DNA of 64,000 nucleotides from Raphanus sativus (GCF_000801105.2 NC_079512.1:2480263-2544262); one strand, 5' to 3'; shown: positions 22,862 through 34,854, counted from the first letter of the stretch. Numbers and translations: made by a program. Notes: generated by a model from the sequence alone, not told the origin.

Positions 22862-25215
22862 ATGGGAAGCTCAACGGAGGAGAAAGTTGTGGCTGTGATC
22901 TTGGTCGGTGGTCCGACCAAAGGTAAAAAAACCCCTTAAAACACTTTGCCTTTTTGCCCTGTGATATCTCTCGTTTGATCTCTAACGAACTCCTTAAGAT
23001 TCAGACAGTTCTTGTCCGAATGCTTAATGTGTTTTTTTTTTTGCTTTCTGAATCTGTTTCGGATCTTGGATCCACACACACAACAGGTACTCGGTTTCGA
23101 CCCTTGTCCCTGAACATTCCAGAATCCAAAGCCTCTGTTTCCCATTGCCGGACAACCAATGGTGCATCACCCAATCTCAGCTTGTAAAAGGGTAATAACA
23201 CTTTTGTCACTGATCTTCTCAAAACCTCAGATCATAACACTTTTACTCGCTGCAGATTCCCAACTTAGCTCAAGTTTATCTCGTTGGCTTCTACGAGGAA
23301 AGGGAATTTGCACTTTACGTCTCTGCCATTTCCAATGAACTCAGAGTTCCCGTCAGGTTCTCTCTCCTCTTCTTGCCTTGCATCTCAATCATCAGTCTTT
23401 GCTCATCTTTGTTTGTGGGGGTTTATTAGGTATCTGAGAGAAGACAAGCCACACGGTTCTGCTGGTGGTTTGTATCACTTTAGAAATCTTATCATGGAAG
23501 ACAACCCGGTTAGTCTCCAAGGGATTATTGTATCACATCTTTTTTCTTATTTTTTCACATCTGACTTCTTCTTGTGTCTACTTTCCTTTGCAGTCTCATA
23601 TCTTCCTCCTTAACTGTGATGTTTGCTGCAGCTTCCCCTTGCCTGAAATGCTCGGTTTGTTTGTACTTTTTATTTTCTATGTCCAGATTCAAACATCCTT
23701 CTTTACTACTGATAGTTTTGATACTTTGATCATTCAACAGAGGCTCATAGGAAATATGGTGGAATTGGAACTCTTCTTGTGATCAAGGTTTCTCCTGAAT
23801 CAGCAAACCAGTTTGGAGAACTAGTTGCAGATCCTGTTACCAATGAGCTTCTTCATTACACCGAGAAACCCGAAACTTTTGTATGTACATTGATGATGAA
23901 CTCAGATCTTTAGCGTTCTTCAAGTTTTTGATTCTTTATCTTGGGAAACACACACAGGTCAGTGACCGTATTAACTGCGGTGTTTATGTATTCACACCTG
24001 AAATTTTCACTGCCATAAGAGATGTTTCCTCTCAAAGGAATGATACAGGTAAAGTAACAAAGACCTTATGCTACTTCCTTCTCTTGGTTAAGTATACAAA
24101 CATCACTTCTTGTTTCCCCTTTTGTGTTTGTCTTAGCGACTCTGAGACGTGTTTCAAGCTATGAAGCTCTTCGACCGGCAACAAGGTTTTGTTGATTTTC
24201 TCTCTCTCTCTCTCTCTTCATACATTAACTGAATAAGTCTTTTTGAACTGATGTTTTCCAAACCCCTTTTTTTATAATAGGATACCGGCAGATTTTGTGA
24301 GACTGGATCAAGATATCCTTTCACCTCTTGCTGGGAAGAAACAGCTTTATACTTATGAGACTATGGACTTCTGGGAGCAGATTAAATCTCCTGGGTATAT
24401 ATATGCCATTGACCCTTTATATATAGTTCAAAATCCTTAGCACTAGCAGCAACTGAAACAGGGGAAGTGTTATGGCTCTGACTTGTATGAGTTTGACTTT
24501 TTTGCTCAGAATGTCGCTGAGGTGCTCGGAACTCTACCTATCCCAGTTTCAGCTTACATCTCCCCAAGTGTTGGCTAGTGGTGATGGAACAAAGAGCGCC
24601 ATAGTGATTGGTGATGTATACATACATCCTTCTGCAAAAGTACACCCAACTGCAAAGGTAAAGTAAAGTAAGTAAACCCTCTGGTTTTGTCCCTTGGTGA
24701 AGTGTCACAAAGACGTTCTGTTTTGGTCCTATAAAACAGATTGGTCCCAACGTCTCGATCTCTGCAAATGCTCGTGTTGGACCGGGTGTCAGGCTCATCA
24801 GCTGTATCATCCTTGACGATGTTGAGATCATGGTATGTATGTCTTTGCTTTACTACAACATCAATGAGTTTAAAAAAATTCTTCTTGAGTGAATGTTTTT
24901 TTTCTTTTTCACAGGAAAATGCAGTGGTGACAAACGCAATCGTTGGTTGGAAATCTTCGATCGGGAGATGGTCACGTGTCCAGGCTGAGGGAGTCTACAA
25001 CTCCAAACTTGGTGTTACGATTCTTGGTAAAACTGTTTGCTATCCTCACTTCATTTGTTTTCGCTCCTCCTCCTTACAGTCAGAAAGCTAACTTGGAATG
25101 TAATGGTTTTTCAGGAGAGTCGGTTGCAGTTGAAGACGAGGTTGTGGTGACGAGTAGTATTGTTCTTCCAAACAAGACACTCAACGTTAGTGTTCAAGAC
25201 GAGATCATCTTGTAA
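22862..25215 (+). pseudogene. KJC1: KONJAC1-like GDP-mannose pyrophosphorylase subunit, frameshifted
   Basis: Thirteen exons: 22862-22922, 23087-23191, 23256-23356, 23430-23508, 23594-23654, 23741-23880, 23958-24048, 24137-24185, 24281-24394, 24510-24657, 24740-24832, 24915-25026, 25115-25215. The product matches the KJC1 (At1g74910) type of nucleotidyl-transferase-like protein, which stimulates VTC1 GDP-mannose pyrophosphorylase for glucomannan and ascorbate synthesis. The N-terminal VILVGGPTKGTRFRPLS loop, EREFALYVSAIS, REDKPHGSAGGLY, the NCDVCCSFP core, a C-terminal left-handed beta-helix and the NVSVQDEIIL end are all readable. All splice phases agree with a 415-aa protein except that exon 2 is 7 bp too long (extra GAATCCA at 23122-23128, after NIP and before KPLFP). 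This shifts the frame and gives a stop about 22 codons later. All other exons are clean, so the lesion is recent or a sequencing/assembly error. Confidence 0.85.
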
Positions 25216-25382
25216 TTGAATCAAGAACCAACCCAAGGGGAGCCATACCATCTCCCTCAGTGTTGTTTACTGGAGAATCACAGAATCAGAGATGTATGTG
25301 GGAACTCTATACACATGAATCATTTCTTTACTTTTGAATTAACTCTTCAACTTTTGTATCAGATTTCATCACCCTATACTTA

Positions 25383-25634
25383 GAGCATCATTATTGCAAA
25401 AACCCACTTGGGTTTCTAATTTTTTTTTTTTTTTCATTTTTTTTTGTCCGAATTTTTTTTAAAAAAATTAAAAACGTACCAACTGCGGGTCGCCACATGT
25501 CGTGGGGCTCGCAAACAGCAAGAGAAACCAATCCTTCTTTCGCGATTTTGGCGTTGAGTTTGTTGATGTTGTGTAGGGTCCACATGTACTTTTTCTCTTC
25601 AGAACTCCCAAGAGAAACTGCGTTATTAATGCTC
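25383..25634. mobile_element. Harbinger-like MITE, 252 bp
   Basis: Inverted ends GAGCATCATTATTG and TTATTAATGCTC are flanked by TTA on both sides (25380-25382, 25635-25637). The end words resemble the 4175-4874 element, so it is probably a related family. The open frames inside are not genes. Confidence 0.6.
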
Positions 25635-25810
25635 TTAGTCACAGCTGCTGTAAAAGGCATTGAAGTTTTGGCAGTTTCAAATACAATGTTATTGCTACAT
25701 GGGGCCATACTCTAATCTATACAGTTTACTCGAGTCAGCTTCCTCACTTATGTTTCAAATGCGGAATCCAATACACAGGATGTTGTGGCGTAGTATAACA
25801 TTTCGTTATT

Positions 25811-25980
25811 TCTATTCACAAACTACGATCCCTACATCTTAATGAGTATTCACTGTCAGAAACTAGGTTCTACAAAGGCCATAATCACACGCATAAACGT
25901 TTCCTTGGGGATCACGCAACGCAATGCATACTTGATTTATAAATCAGAAACTAATCGGGAAAGCTTACCTTTGGTTTCTT
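25811..25980. repeat. Duplicated fragment of the RING gene intron 1
   Basis: This 170-bp block is a near copy of 28184-28359: same start TCTATTCACAAACTACGATC, same end CGGGAAAGCTTACCTTTGGTTTCTT. In the RING gene the block spans most of intron 1 plus the last bases of exon 1. Here it abuts the cyclophilin pseudogene, so it marks a breakpoint of a local duplication. Confidence 0.85.
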
Positions 25981-26088
25981 TAGTCGGATTTGGTTGAACC
26001 CCACAGTTAAATACCCTAATCTCTCTCTCTCTCTCTCTCTCCTCGCATCGTAGCAAACCCTAAATAAATCTGAGATCAATTTCCTCCG

Positions 26089-26695
26089 ATGGCGAAAAAC
26101 CCTAGAGTGTTCCTGGACATTGCCGTGAACTTCAAGACAGTTGGTCGGGTCGTGATAGAGCTCTGGGCCGACACGACCCCGGAGACGGCTGAGAACTTTA
26201 GGTGTCTCTGTACAGGGGAGAAAGGAATAGGGGAGTCTTATGGTATACCACTCCACTAAAAGGGATCCATCATCCACTCTGTGAGCCCAGGTATGATGTG
26301 GTACGTAGGAGATATCACTCACGGGAACGGATACGGAGGACGCGAGTCGATCTACGGGCATGGCCATGTAGTCACGGACGATAAGTTGATAAAGAAGCAC
26401 GACCGTAAAGGTGTCCTCTCCATGGTCAGCTGTGATGTTGAAAACGTCATCGGGTCTCAGTTCATGCTCCTCATGAAGGAGTATCCTGACCTCGATGGCG
26501 ACCAGATCGCGTTTGGACAAGTTGTGCAAGGGTTTGAGGTGATCAGTCAAGTTGAGCAGATGGTCGGTTATGGATTGCGTTACCCTTTCCAGCCTGTGAC
26601 AATCGCCGACTGCGGTCAGCTTGATGAGGCTGGTTCTGTCTCAACAATGGTAACTTTTGTCCTTCTTTGTTTGTTTGCTCTCTCTTATTATTCAG

Positions 26696-26739
<44 letters not shown>

Positions 26740-26968
26740 ATATATGTATATTTTTTTTAAATCATGCCAGGTAGGTTGTTGTGTCCCGGAACATGTTGAC
26801 AAGATGCTCAAACATTTGCGAGCTTGGCAACTGAAGACCACCGAGATGGAGACTATACTGTCAAAGCAGACCATTTCATATCAAAATGGAAACCTAGAAT
26901 TCGAGAGAGTGGAGTCCCTTGCTCTGTATAAGCTGTTAAGGGTACCTTGTATTGTACCCACAGAATAG
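26089..26968 (+). pseudogene. Cyclophilin-like peptidyl-prolyl isomerase, degenerate
   Basis: Starts [15 protein letters not shown] and follows the cyclophilin fold: [27 protein letters not shown], then PLH|stop|KGS, then GGRESIYG, and finally VTIADCG. Codon 57 is TAA (26257-26259) where cyclophilins have Tyr/Phe (PLHYKGS), a nonsense mutation. The active-site block normally HRVIPGFMCQGGD reads HSVSPGMMWYVGD, and the SQFF motif reads SQFM, so catalysis was probably lost before the stop arose. After an intron with a long TA run (about 26700-26736) an unrelated second exon reads to TAG at 26968. It may be a retained paralogue copied here, since this gene is not expected in the syntenic order. 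Confidence 0.75.
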
Positions 26969-27543
26969 TAGAGCAGTCGGTGCCACAGGAAAGTGGAGGA
27001 GAAGGCTCCTCTCGTCATGGCATACCTGAAGAGCACTCTGTGGCACATGCAAAACAAGAGGAAGGCGATGGTCTCGTTTAGTAGCCTTCTGCTTGTTTTT
27101 TAATGTTATGTTTCATTCGTTTACCTTCTTGTTTTAATTTGGATACTATTAAACTTGTTTGTGGCACTTACGATAGGTTCAATAATGTCTTTTTTTTTTT
27201 CAAAACCAATGAGACATAAAAGATGGTAGAAGATCATCAGCTTCAACAGAAAAACCCTTTTGAGAAACTAATGTAAAGAATGTGATCAGAGTACAGATTA
27301 TCCATACAACCATTTCATGTATTGAATAACAAAGTACACTGTAACATGGTTTCATTTTTATGTACATCACACATGACTCACAAAGTATGTATGGAATGAT
27401 ATTTTTCGAGATGACATTGTAAACAACAAACCCACAAAGCTATTGTTCCTGATGAAACTTAGACACACCAAGGCAACAAACAAAAGAAAAGAGAAAACCT
27501 ATTTGACGTTTCATTGAAGCTCTCTCTCCATTCTCCTCGATCT

Positions 27544-28428
27544 TTAATCACTACAATCATCAAGTCCGTGAAACGCTGAAGACAAAGGAACTGGGTCACC
27601 ACCACGTTGCTGCTGGAAACTAACTTCTCCAATGTTACTACTTGTCTGCTGATTCTTATACTTCTTCCTGCAAGCCGGGCAAAGTCCAGTGTCTTCCTTG
27701 AGATTCTTATAGCAGAAGAGACAAATCTTATACCCGCAAGAACACAGTTCGAATTGTAGATCAGTTTCATCCATCTTTTCAGCGCAAAGGGGACAGTCAT
27801 CATCTTCTTTCTTCTGATCATCATCTTTAAACATCATGCTCAAGGCATCGCTGTAATCATCATCTTTATTCTCATCACTCTGGCTTGGATCTTCTTCGTT
27901 AGACATGCTCAAGGCATCCCTGTAATCTTCATCGCTAGAACCGTCATGCGCATCAACAAAAGCTTCTTCCTCAGTGACCTGCTTAGAACAGCAGAAGCAG
28001 TCGTCGTTGTCCACACTACCGGAATCTTCGTTCTTGATGACACTCGTGGGGCTACTACTACCTCCTGCAGAGAGACCACTCTCATCGTCCTCATCAACAC
28101 TCCGATTCGCCTGTAACCAAGATTCAACGTGTGTATCTATAAAAGATTCATACATACATCCATGACGACCTTCTGAACAAGAATCTATTCACAAACTACG
28201 ATCCCTACATCTTAATGAGTATTCACTGTCAGAAACTAGGATCTATGATGAGACTAGACTTGGTACAAAAAGCCATAATCAGACCGCATAAACGTTTCCT
28301 TGGGGATCACGCAACGCAATAGTCAGAAACTAATCGGGAAAGCTTACCTTTGGTTTCTTGAAGAAATCACTCGAAGTGAGAGAACCATGGAGTAGTTGAT
28401 GAGAGTCGGTGATCGAATCAGCAACCAT
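27544..28428 (-). CDS. CNOT4-type RING finger protein (At1g74870-like)
   Basis: Main exon 28172-27544; probable first exon 28428-28348 (MVADSITDSHQLLHG to KKPK). The 203-codon open part has an acidic, Ser-rich N-terminal half with a twice-repeated DYxDALSM motif, then a C4C4 RING at about residues 121-162 (CPLCAEKMDETDLQFELCSC, then GYKICLFCYKNL, then CPACRKKY), the form found in the CNOT4/NOT4 ubiquitin ligases. Likely an E3 ligase; targets unknown. Joining the two exons at the visible GT (28347) and AG (28173) sites puts the downstream part one base out of frame, so either another splice site is used, translation begins at Met 28155, or the gene is slightly damaged. A broken second copy lies at 44.5-45.3 kb, and its promoter is conserved too. 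Confidence 0.7.
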
Positions 28429-28806
28429 GACTATCTCCTTCTTTGGTGCAATCTCAATTCTCAAGGAGAAAGAAGAAAGAGAGAGAGAGAGAGAGAGAGA
28501 GTAATGTCGAAGAACAAGCGAACCCTAATCCCCTTTTGATGGGAGGAGGATATGGGAATCGAAAACTTCTCTGCTTACGTTCCTCTTCTTGTGTTTCTCT
28601 CTGTCTCAGGAAGAGAAGCCAAGCCTCTCTGACTCTGACTCTGACTCTGACTTTGTGTCTATTATATAAACCCGGTTATGCATGCTTATTCAGATAATTT
28701 AACCCGGTTCGATGGGTATTTACGTAGCTATATCCCCCTGCTGTTTTTTTTTTTGATTGGTCATCATTATTGTGGCAAAAACGACGTCGAGTAGCTGGAG
28801 CTTTAG

Positions 28807-29364
28807 TCCGGGGTGGACAAATATTCCGTAAAATTTGATTTGATCTATTATTTGTTTTGATTTGATCCAAAAAATCTAGATATCTGTAACTTTAAAAATT
28901 GAAACAAATACTAAAAATACAATATCCGTCAAATAAGAATCAAATAACAAATATTCATTTTTTTAAAACAAATATCAGATCGATACGTAATGTATATATG
29001 CATATATATATATAATTTAATATCTTTATGTAGATTTTTAGTTATTTTATCCGTTAACTTAATTATTTGCTCGTTAATTTTTTTAAAATACCTAGTTTTA
29101 AAATAATTTTTAATGAAATATTATGATTTCATATTAATTTTTTTCTTTTTTAATTTATTTGAAAATGAATTTTTTATTATTTTTACCGGATCGACGGATT
29201 GAATCGGATATCCGGTAAAATATATTGATTTTTTCGGATATCCATAACACTAAATATCTGAAACATCGCGGGTCGGATTGAATCGAAAAATCGATTATTC
29301 GTACATGGCGGATCGGATCACAAATATCTTTAAAATTTTGGATATCTGCTCTGTGCCCGGCCCT
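28807..29364. mobile_element. hAT-like MITE, copy 3
   Basis: Ends TCCGGGGTGGACA and TGTGCCCGGCCCT (imperfect inverted) are flanked by a perfect 8-bp duplication AGCTTTAG (28799-28806, 29365-29372). The interior is AT-rich with GGATATCC words near both ends. It sits in the 5' flank of the RING gene, just beyond the part conserved with the second copy's promoter. Confidence 0.75.
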
Positions 29365-29428
29365 AGCTTTAGTTTTATCGCTTCTTGGTCTAATATAGGT
29401 TCTACCTTGCAAGTATATATAGAGCCCT

Positions 29429-30159
29429 AAGGGTATGACTGGTTTCTTTGTTACCACTTAAAAATGTATCGTTTGCGGTTAGTAATGGTTGACAGCGTTT
29501 CAAAACAATCGTACATATGGCTACAAATCGTTTCAAATTAACTGAACCTCTTGAAATCAAAAGCTGGTTCCAGTTAGCGTTTGCGGTTGCGGGTGGATAA
29601 ATTATAAAAATTAATTTTAAAAATTTTAAATTAAGAATTAATAATGGAAATATTTTAATTAAAAATATATACACATTTATATATTAATTTAAATTCACAA
29701 ACAATTTCATAATTTGTTTTATGAAAAATTTAAACTAGCTATTATTAGATTTTTAAAAAAATTTATATACATAATATATAAAGATATACACATATATAAA
29801 ACGAAAAAATATTCTTCTAAAAGTTTTAGTATAAATCTTCAATAACAAATTATTAAAATTATAACTTTCAACTAATTAAAAAAATAAACATAATTTTATT
29901 ATTATTTTTATTATATTTTATCACAATAGTATGTTTTATATTTTTATAATATTATAATATCTTTATATTGGTAATTTATTATTAAACTGCTGCAATATTT
30001 CATAATCAACCAGTCACAAACATCTCGTAAACGTAACAATTTTTAAACGTTATACCAGTCATAAAAAATGCTAAACAAGACTTGAAACCGCAATCACCTG
30101 CATCCGCAAACTCCTGCACACGCAATCGTAACCGCTACGTTTGAACTAGTCATGCCTTT
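29429..30159. mobile_element. MITE-like element with ~16-bp inverted ends
   Basis: The left end AAGGGTATGACTGGTT matches the reverse complement of the right end (AACTAGTCATGCCTTT) at 13 of 16 positions. Subterminal GCGGTTGCGG words occur on both sides (about 29580 and 30130, in opposite sense). No convincing target duplication. The middle is AT-rich and non-coding. Confidence 0.55.
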
Positions 30160-30386
30160 ATTAATTGTTAGATACTCTATCTGATTAATTTTTCAGTATA
30201 TACATACGAATAATTCAAAATAAATTTAGGCTCTAAAATAGTAAAGAAAACTTGATTAAAAGTGTGGGGGCTCATTATTTTGCGAGATTCTTCTTTTCTG
30301 TCTCTATTTTTCTCTCATTTGTATTTGTTTTGGTTCATTCCAGGGATAAACCCAAGTATTGTTCTTCGGAAAGAATTAGCCACTCA

Positions 30387-32613
30387 TCTATATTATTAAA
30401 GTTGAAGTACAAATTGGAGATGTTTGGAAACAAGGATAGTGGAATAAATGAGATATGTTTGACAACATAGATAGTAGAGATGTGTACTTTCTTTTATTTA
30501 CACATTTAGCCATTGTATTTTCAATAAATTAATAATAAATGAGAATTGCTTAGAAACAAGAATAACACATTTAATACTTTTTTATTTAAATATTTAGCCA
30601 TTGTTTTTATAAAAAATTAAACAACTTTCTTTCTATATTTCTTTTTTTTTTACAATTCTATCACTATATTTACAATTCTTTTTATTTACAATTCTTTATG
30701 GTGAAAATAAAAACATAAACTGAAATATAAATAGTATATTATATAAAACAATTTTTAAAAACAGTATTATTACCTTATTTAGTTTAGTCAAATATAAAAA
30801 TTTCAAGAGTTCAAGTTTCAAAAAAAATATCATAAAATTAATAATAATTCATAGAAAACTAATGCAAAATATTGAAACTTTGAAACATGGATAAAATTAT
30901 GTCAAGAAGAAGAAAATAATGGCTTATGTTATTAATAAAAATTGGAAATCCATTATATCAGTTTTAAAATATACAAAATGGACTAATCTAATTATCTAAA
31001 AACATTGTTTTGTCTAAAATAATCATAAAAAAATTTAAATTTTATATACATATTTCAAATCAAAATAATAATTTAAAGTTGATTTATATCAAAAATTGAT
31101 TTAAAATATGCACATATTCAAAAATTTATTTTTACTAAAATATATTCCAATAACCATTATTAAAAAAATGTTTTCAATATATATATATATAAGAAAAATA
31201 CAACAAAAGATTAATTTTATATACCAATTTAAATTGTGGTTTTAATATTTCACATTAAACTGTAAGAATATAATATATATGATTATTTATAAGATTGTAT
31301 ATATAAAATACTATTACTTATATGATTATTTATATGATGGACCATTTTTTTTTCTGACGTCGAAGGGCTATTCTATTATTTATATGATGAACCAATACAA
31401 TTAATTATATGATGACATATATATGATACATAATAGTGACTAGGGCTGGGCGTTCAAGTATCCATTCTGGTTCGTTTAGGATATGTTTGAGTTTCGGGTT
31501 TCCAGGGTCAAAGATTTCATCCCCATTCATATATTTCTAAATTTCAGTTCGAATTATGACTAAGGTTGGACATTCATGTATCCATTCGGGTTCGTTTTAG
31601 ATCTGCTTGGGTTTTGTGTTTCTGAGGTCAATGATTTCAGCTCCATTCAGATATTTCTAAATTTCAGTTCGAATTATATTCGTATCTTTTTGGGTTCACT
31701 GCGGGTTCGGATAACCCTTTTTTTTTTTTTTTAAATTCATTATATAATTTGAATTTCTTAAAATCTATAAATAAAATAAAATATTGTATATAAATCTGAA
31801 TAACATATGTCAGAATACGTAAACTTAACATATAAATTGGTTTGGTTTAAATTTTGGACCAAAAATCAATAATTATTTTAAATATTTTTGGTGTTTTGAG
31901 TGTACCTCCACTATGTTTGATATTTATATTAGACTATTTTATATATTTTCAAATATTTAAACCAACCTAAAAATATCATATATGTTCTGGGCGTTTTAAT
32001 ATACATTAAAACTAAAAATAACTAATATATATAAGTGTATAAATATTTTTTGGATACATTTTGATATTTAAAATACTTCGGTTCGAATTGGTTATGGTTT
32101 CAGTTGTCTAAATATCAAAATTTTGAATAATTTGGATATTTAATCAATTTTGGTTCGGGTTTGGTATTACTCTTTCGGATCGTGATCAGTTCGGTTCTTC
32201 AGATTTGAATTTTTTATCCAGCTTTGATATTGACACAAAAAATAAATAGCAATATATTTTTGAAATATACATCCGCACGGCCATGCGAGTCAAAATTTAG
32301 TTTTAATTATAATGTAAATATTTAATTGATATAGTAATAAGTCACATTGTTTAAACAAAATATCAATGTAAAACTATTGTACAGTTGCGTTCTAAAATCA
32401 TTTATTTTAACAACAAGTCAAATAAATATGTTGATTGAAAAGAGAATAAAACAAAACTAGAGAAGCACATAGTTTACCATAGATAATTTATTTGTCAAAT
32501 TTATTATAAAAAAATTCACTAAGATAAATACATTCAATATCTACAAACAAATAATATATTTCATAAAAGTAAAAAATAATACCCGCGCTTTCGAAGCGCG
32601 GGTCAAAATCTAG
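30387..32613 (+). mobile_element. Non-autonomous Helitron, 2.2 kb, with nested repeats
   Basis: The 5' end A|TCTATATTATTAAAG at 30387 is the classic crucifer Helitron start. The 3' end has a perfect hairpin (32581-32603), six spacer bases and CTAG (32610-32613) before T. There is no helicase or RPA gene. Inside, a hAT-like fragment (31442-32230) has its first 120 bp duplicated, and at about 32274-32301 there is a second, decayed Helitron-type 3' end (CGCACGGCCATGCG ... TTTAGT), so older termini are nested in it. Confidence 0.75.
31442..32230. repeat. hAT-like MITE fragment with duplicated left end
   Basis: Starts TAGGGCTGGGCGTTC like copy 1 and ends with the degenerate word ATCCAGCTTTGA. The left 120 bp are repeated in tandem (31441-31560 and 31561-31680: GACTAGGGCTGGGCGTTCA against GACTAAGGTTGGACATTCA). 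No target duplication was found. Confidence 0.55.
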
Positions 32614-33553
32614 TCTAACTTAAAGAAGAAGAAGAAAAATAAAGAAGGAAGGAAAGCTCTTCATTTAATAGTGGCTTTGCTTTTTAACAAGCCGGGCCGA
32701 CGGAGTGGGCTTTCTTAGTCACCGTCGGTCCGGTCTCCCCCCTTTTGATTTCTTAGGTTTTCTTTCTTTTATATTTGGGTTAATCTTTTGCTTCCGTCGT
32801 CGCACCTCTCTACTGGTGGACGGTCGGCTCCGGTGTATCGTTGTGGCTCTTTTTCATCAAAGGTGAACAGTCGGTTTTTAGTTTGTGGTAGTGGAGGAAG
32901 CTCGTTTATGCTCTGATGCTCTCTCGAGGTGAAACTCGGTAGAAGGTGAAGCTCTCCGGCAAGTTGACAAAGTACAAGGGAAGAAATAGGTGGTTCTCGT
33001 TTCGCGTGTCTAGAGTGTGAAGTAGTTCAAAGTCGGAGGAGATCTCGAGATTCGATGAACCCTCCGGCGTAATGACAGTGCGGTGAAAAACAGTGATGGG
33101 TTCGTTAGGAGGTTTGTCAGTTCTAAGCTCCGACGAACGAGGATTTCGAGGGTGTTGTTTCGGGCGGCGTAGAGACAGAGGCGGTCGAGTTGAAGCGGTG
33201 ACGACGCGTGCAGCGTGAATGGAGCAAATCTATCTACGTGTCGAGCTAGCCTCCTCGACAAGCTATCCGATTGGTACTGTTTCCCGTCGGTGGAGGTTCT
33301 TTATGAAAATGGGCTTTGGCCCATTTTCCTTTTGTTTATGTTGTCCGGTTTGTTTTATGAGCTTTAGTTCGGTTTGTAAATTTTATGGGCTTCGGCCCAG
33401 TACTATTTGGGCCTTGTGCCTATAATATAATTTTAATTTGAGGGAAAAAATAATTATTTAATTAAAATATAAAGTTAAAAATAGAAGTGTGTTAGTAAAA
33501 TACAGACATGTGCTTTTCAAATCTCTTTAAATTATAAGGCAGTCCCTTGATGA
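32614..33553. other. Unassigned stretch, partly GC-richer, no gene supported
   Basis: From 32690 to 33420 the sequence is less AT-rich and contains GGGCTTTGGCCC and GGGCTTCGGCCC words (33313-33324, 33390-33401). It has no long open frame on either strand beyond 83 codons and no recognised protein. It may be a decayed transposon or a non-coding transcript region. Confidence 0.35.
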
Positions 33554-34118
33554 TAGAGCTGGGAATTTGATTCTTTACCCGCGGGTCCCGCCCCGTTTGA
33601 TCCGCTGCGGGGTGGGTGCGGGTCAACATATTTGAAAAATTTGCGAGGCGGGTGAAGGTGCGGGTCAAGCATATTTTATGCATGGTGGGTGCGAGTCGAT
33701 TGAATTTAAACTGCGGGTACCCGCCAACCCGCAAAATAAATTTTTTTTTTTGAAAAAATATGATTTTTTATGAAAAATATGAATTTTTAATAAAAAATAT
33801 GATTTTTTTATAAAAAATTATTAAAAATTACGAATATATATAAAAATTTAATTTGATTATATTATTTTTTTAAATATTTTTTTAAAATATCAATAGAAAT
33901 ATATCATTTTTTAATTTTTTTTATAAATATTAATAAAATATATAAAATTATTATTTTTAATATTATCCGCGGGTTCCTTGGATGACCCGCTTAAATGAGT
34001 GGAGCGGGTGCAAGTCTTATTTTTTTTACTCGCGGGTCATGCGGATCAAATTTTTGAACCCGAAAAAATAAGTCGATCCGCGGGTCGCGGGGCGGGTTGA
34101 CCCGCAAACCCATGCCTA
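33554..34118. mobile_element. hAT-like MITE, copy 4
   Basis: Begins TAGAGCTGGGAATTTG and ends CAAACCCATGCCTA (imperfect inverted). It is flanked by CTTGATGA and CTTGATAA (7 of 8 identical). Both end regions carry GCGGGT/ACCCGC clusters around an AT-rich core with repeated TATGATTTTT words. Confidence 0.7.
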
Positions 34119-34823
34119 CTTGATAAAGACTGAAGACAGTATCCTCCCTTTTTACTCTCCTTCCCTCTCACCTTTTATTATTTTGTTAGAAAGCAAAGTT
34201 AGTGGCGGAGCTAGCAAACAATTTCGTAGGGGGCAAAATAATAATTATAAACAGATTTATTACTAAATTATTAAATTATTTTTATTGCATTAAAATATAT
34301 AAATTCATTATACGATATAGTTTACATGTAAAACTAAAGTTCTATAAAGTGTTGACTATAATTAAAAAAATAAAAAAAAAAATGGTATGGTATGAAAAAT
34401 ATATATATTTTAGATTATAAAAATGGCTTTCCTTAAATTTTGGGACAAAAAATGATAGAAGTAATAAATCAAAACGAAATTAGAAAAGATTGTTTTCACT
34501 CATAGTATAAATAGATAATTACTAAAAGAAAATATTATATTTTAGAGCAAAGCTATATCACATGTCTCTAAACACAACAACACACCATATCAATAGATAA
34601 AGTAGAGGCAGTCCAGCATCATTTTTCGGCTACTTTTTCATTCGGTGGTTAGTCGCCTTTCAAATGTTTCGAACTGTAAAAACTGAGTGAAGAAAGGGAA
34701 GAGTCTCGTTCACTAGTTCCCATTGTGGCTTCAGCTGCTATAAAGCAAGCTACGATAGCTGCTAAGATAGCTGCTAAGCGGAATGGAGAGACCTTGCTTG
34801 TACTTTCCTGGGACAGTAGTGTG
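34119..34823. other. Spacer and interrupted open segment left of the CACTA element
   Basis: AT-rich up to about 34600. From about 34697 to 34823 one frame is open and Ala/Lys-rich (VASAAIKQATIAAKIAAKR), and it continues in the same frame on the far side of the CACTA element with the TSD counted once (to stops at 42177 and 42229). The protein is not recognised. It suggests that the transposon landed in an old exon. Confidence 0.3.
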
Positions 34824-34854
34824 CACTACAAGAAAACATATTATTTACCAGGGC

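Noticed and set aside
25391..25842. Open frames upstream of the cyclophilin
   Set aside because: They overlap a 252-bp MITE and its flank; no conserved protein.
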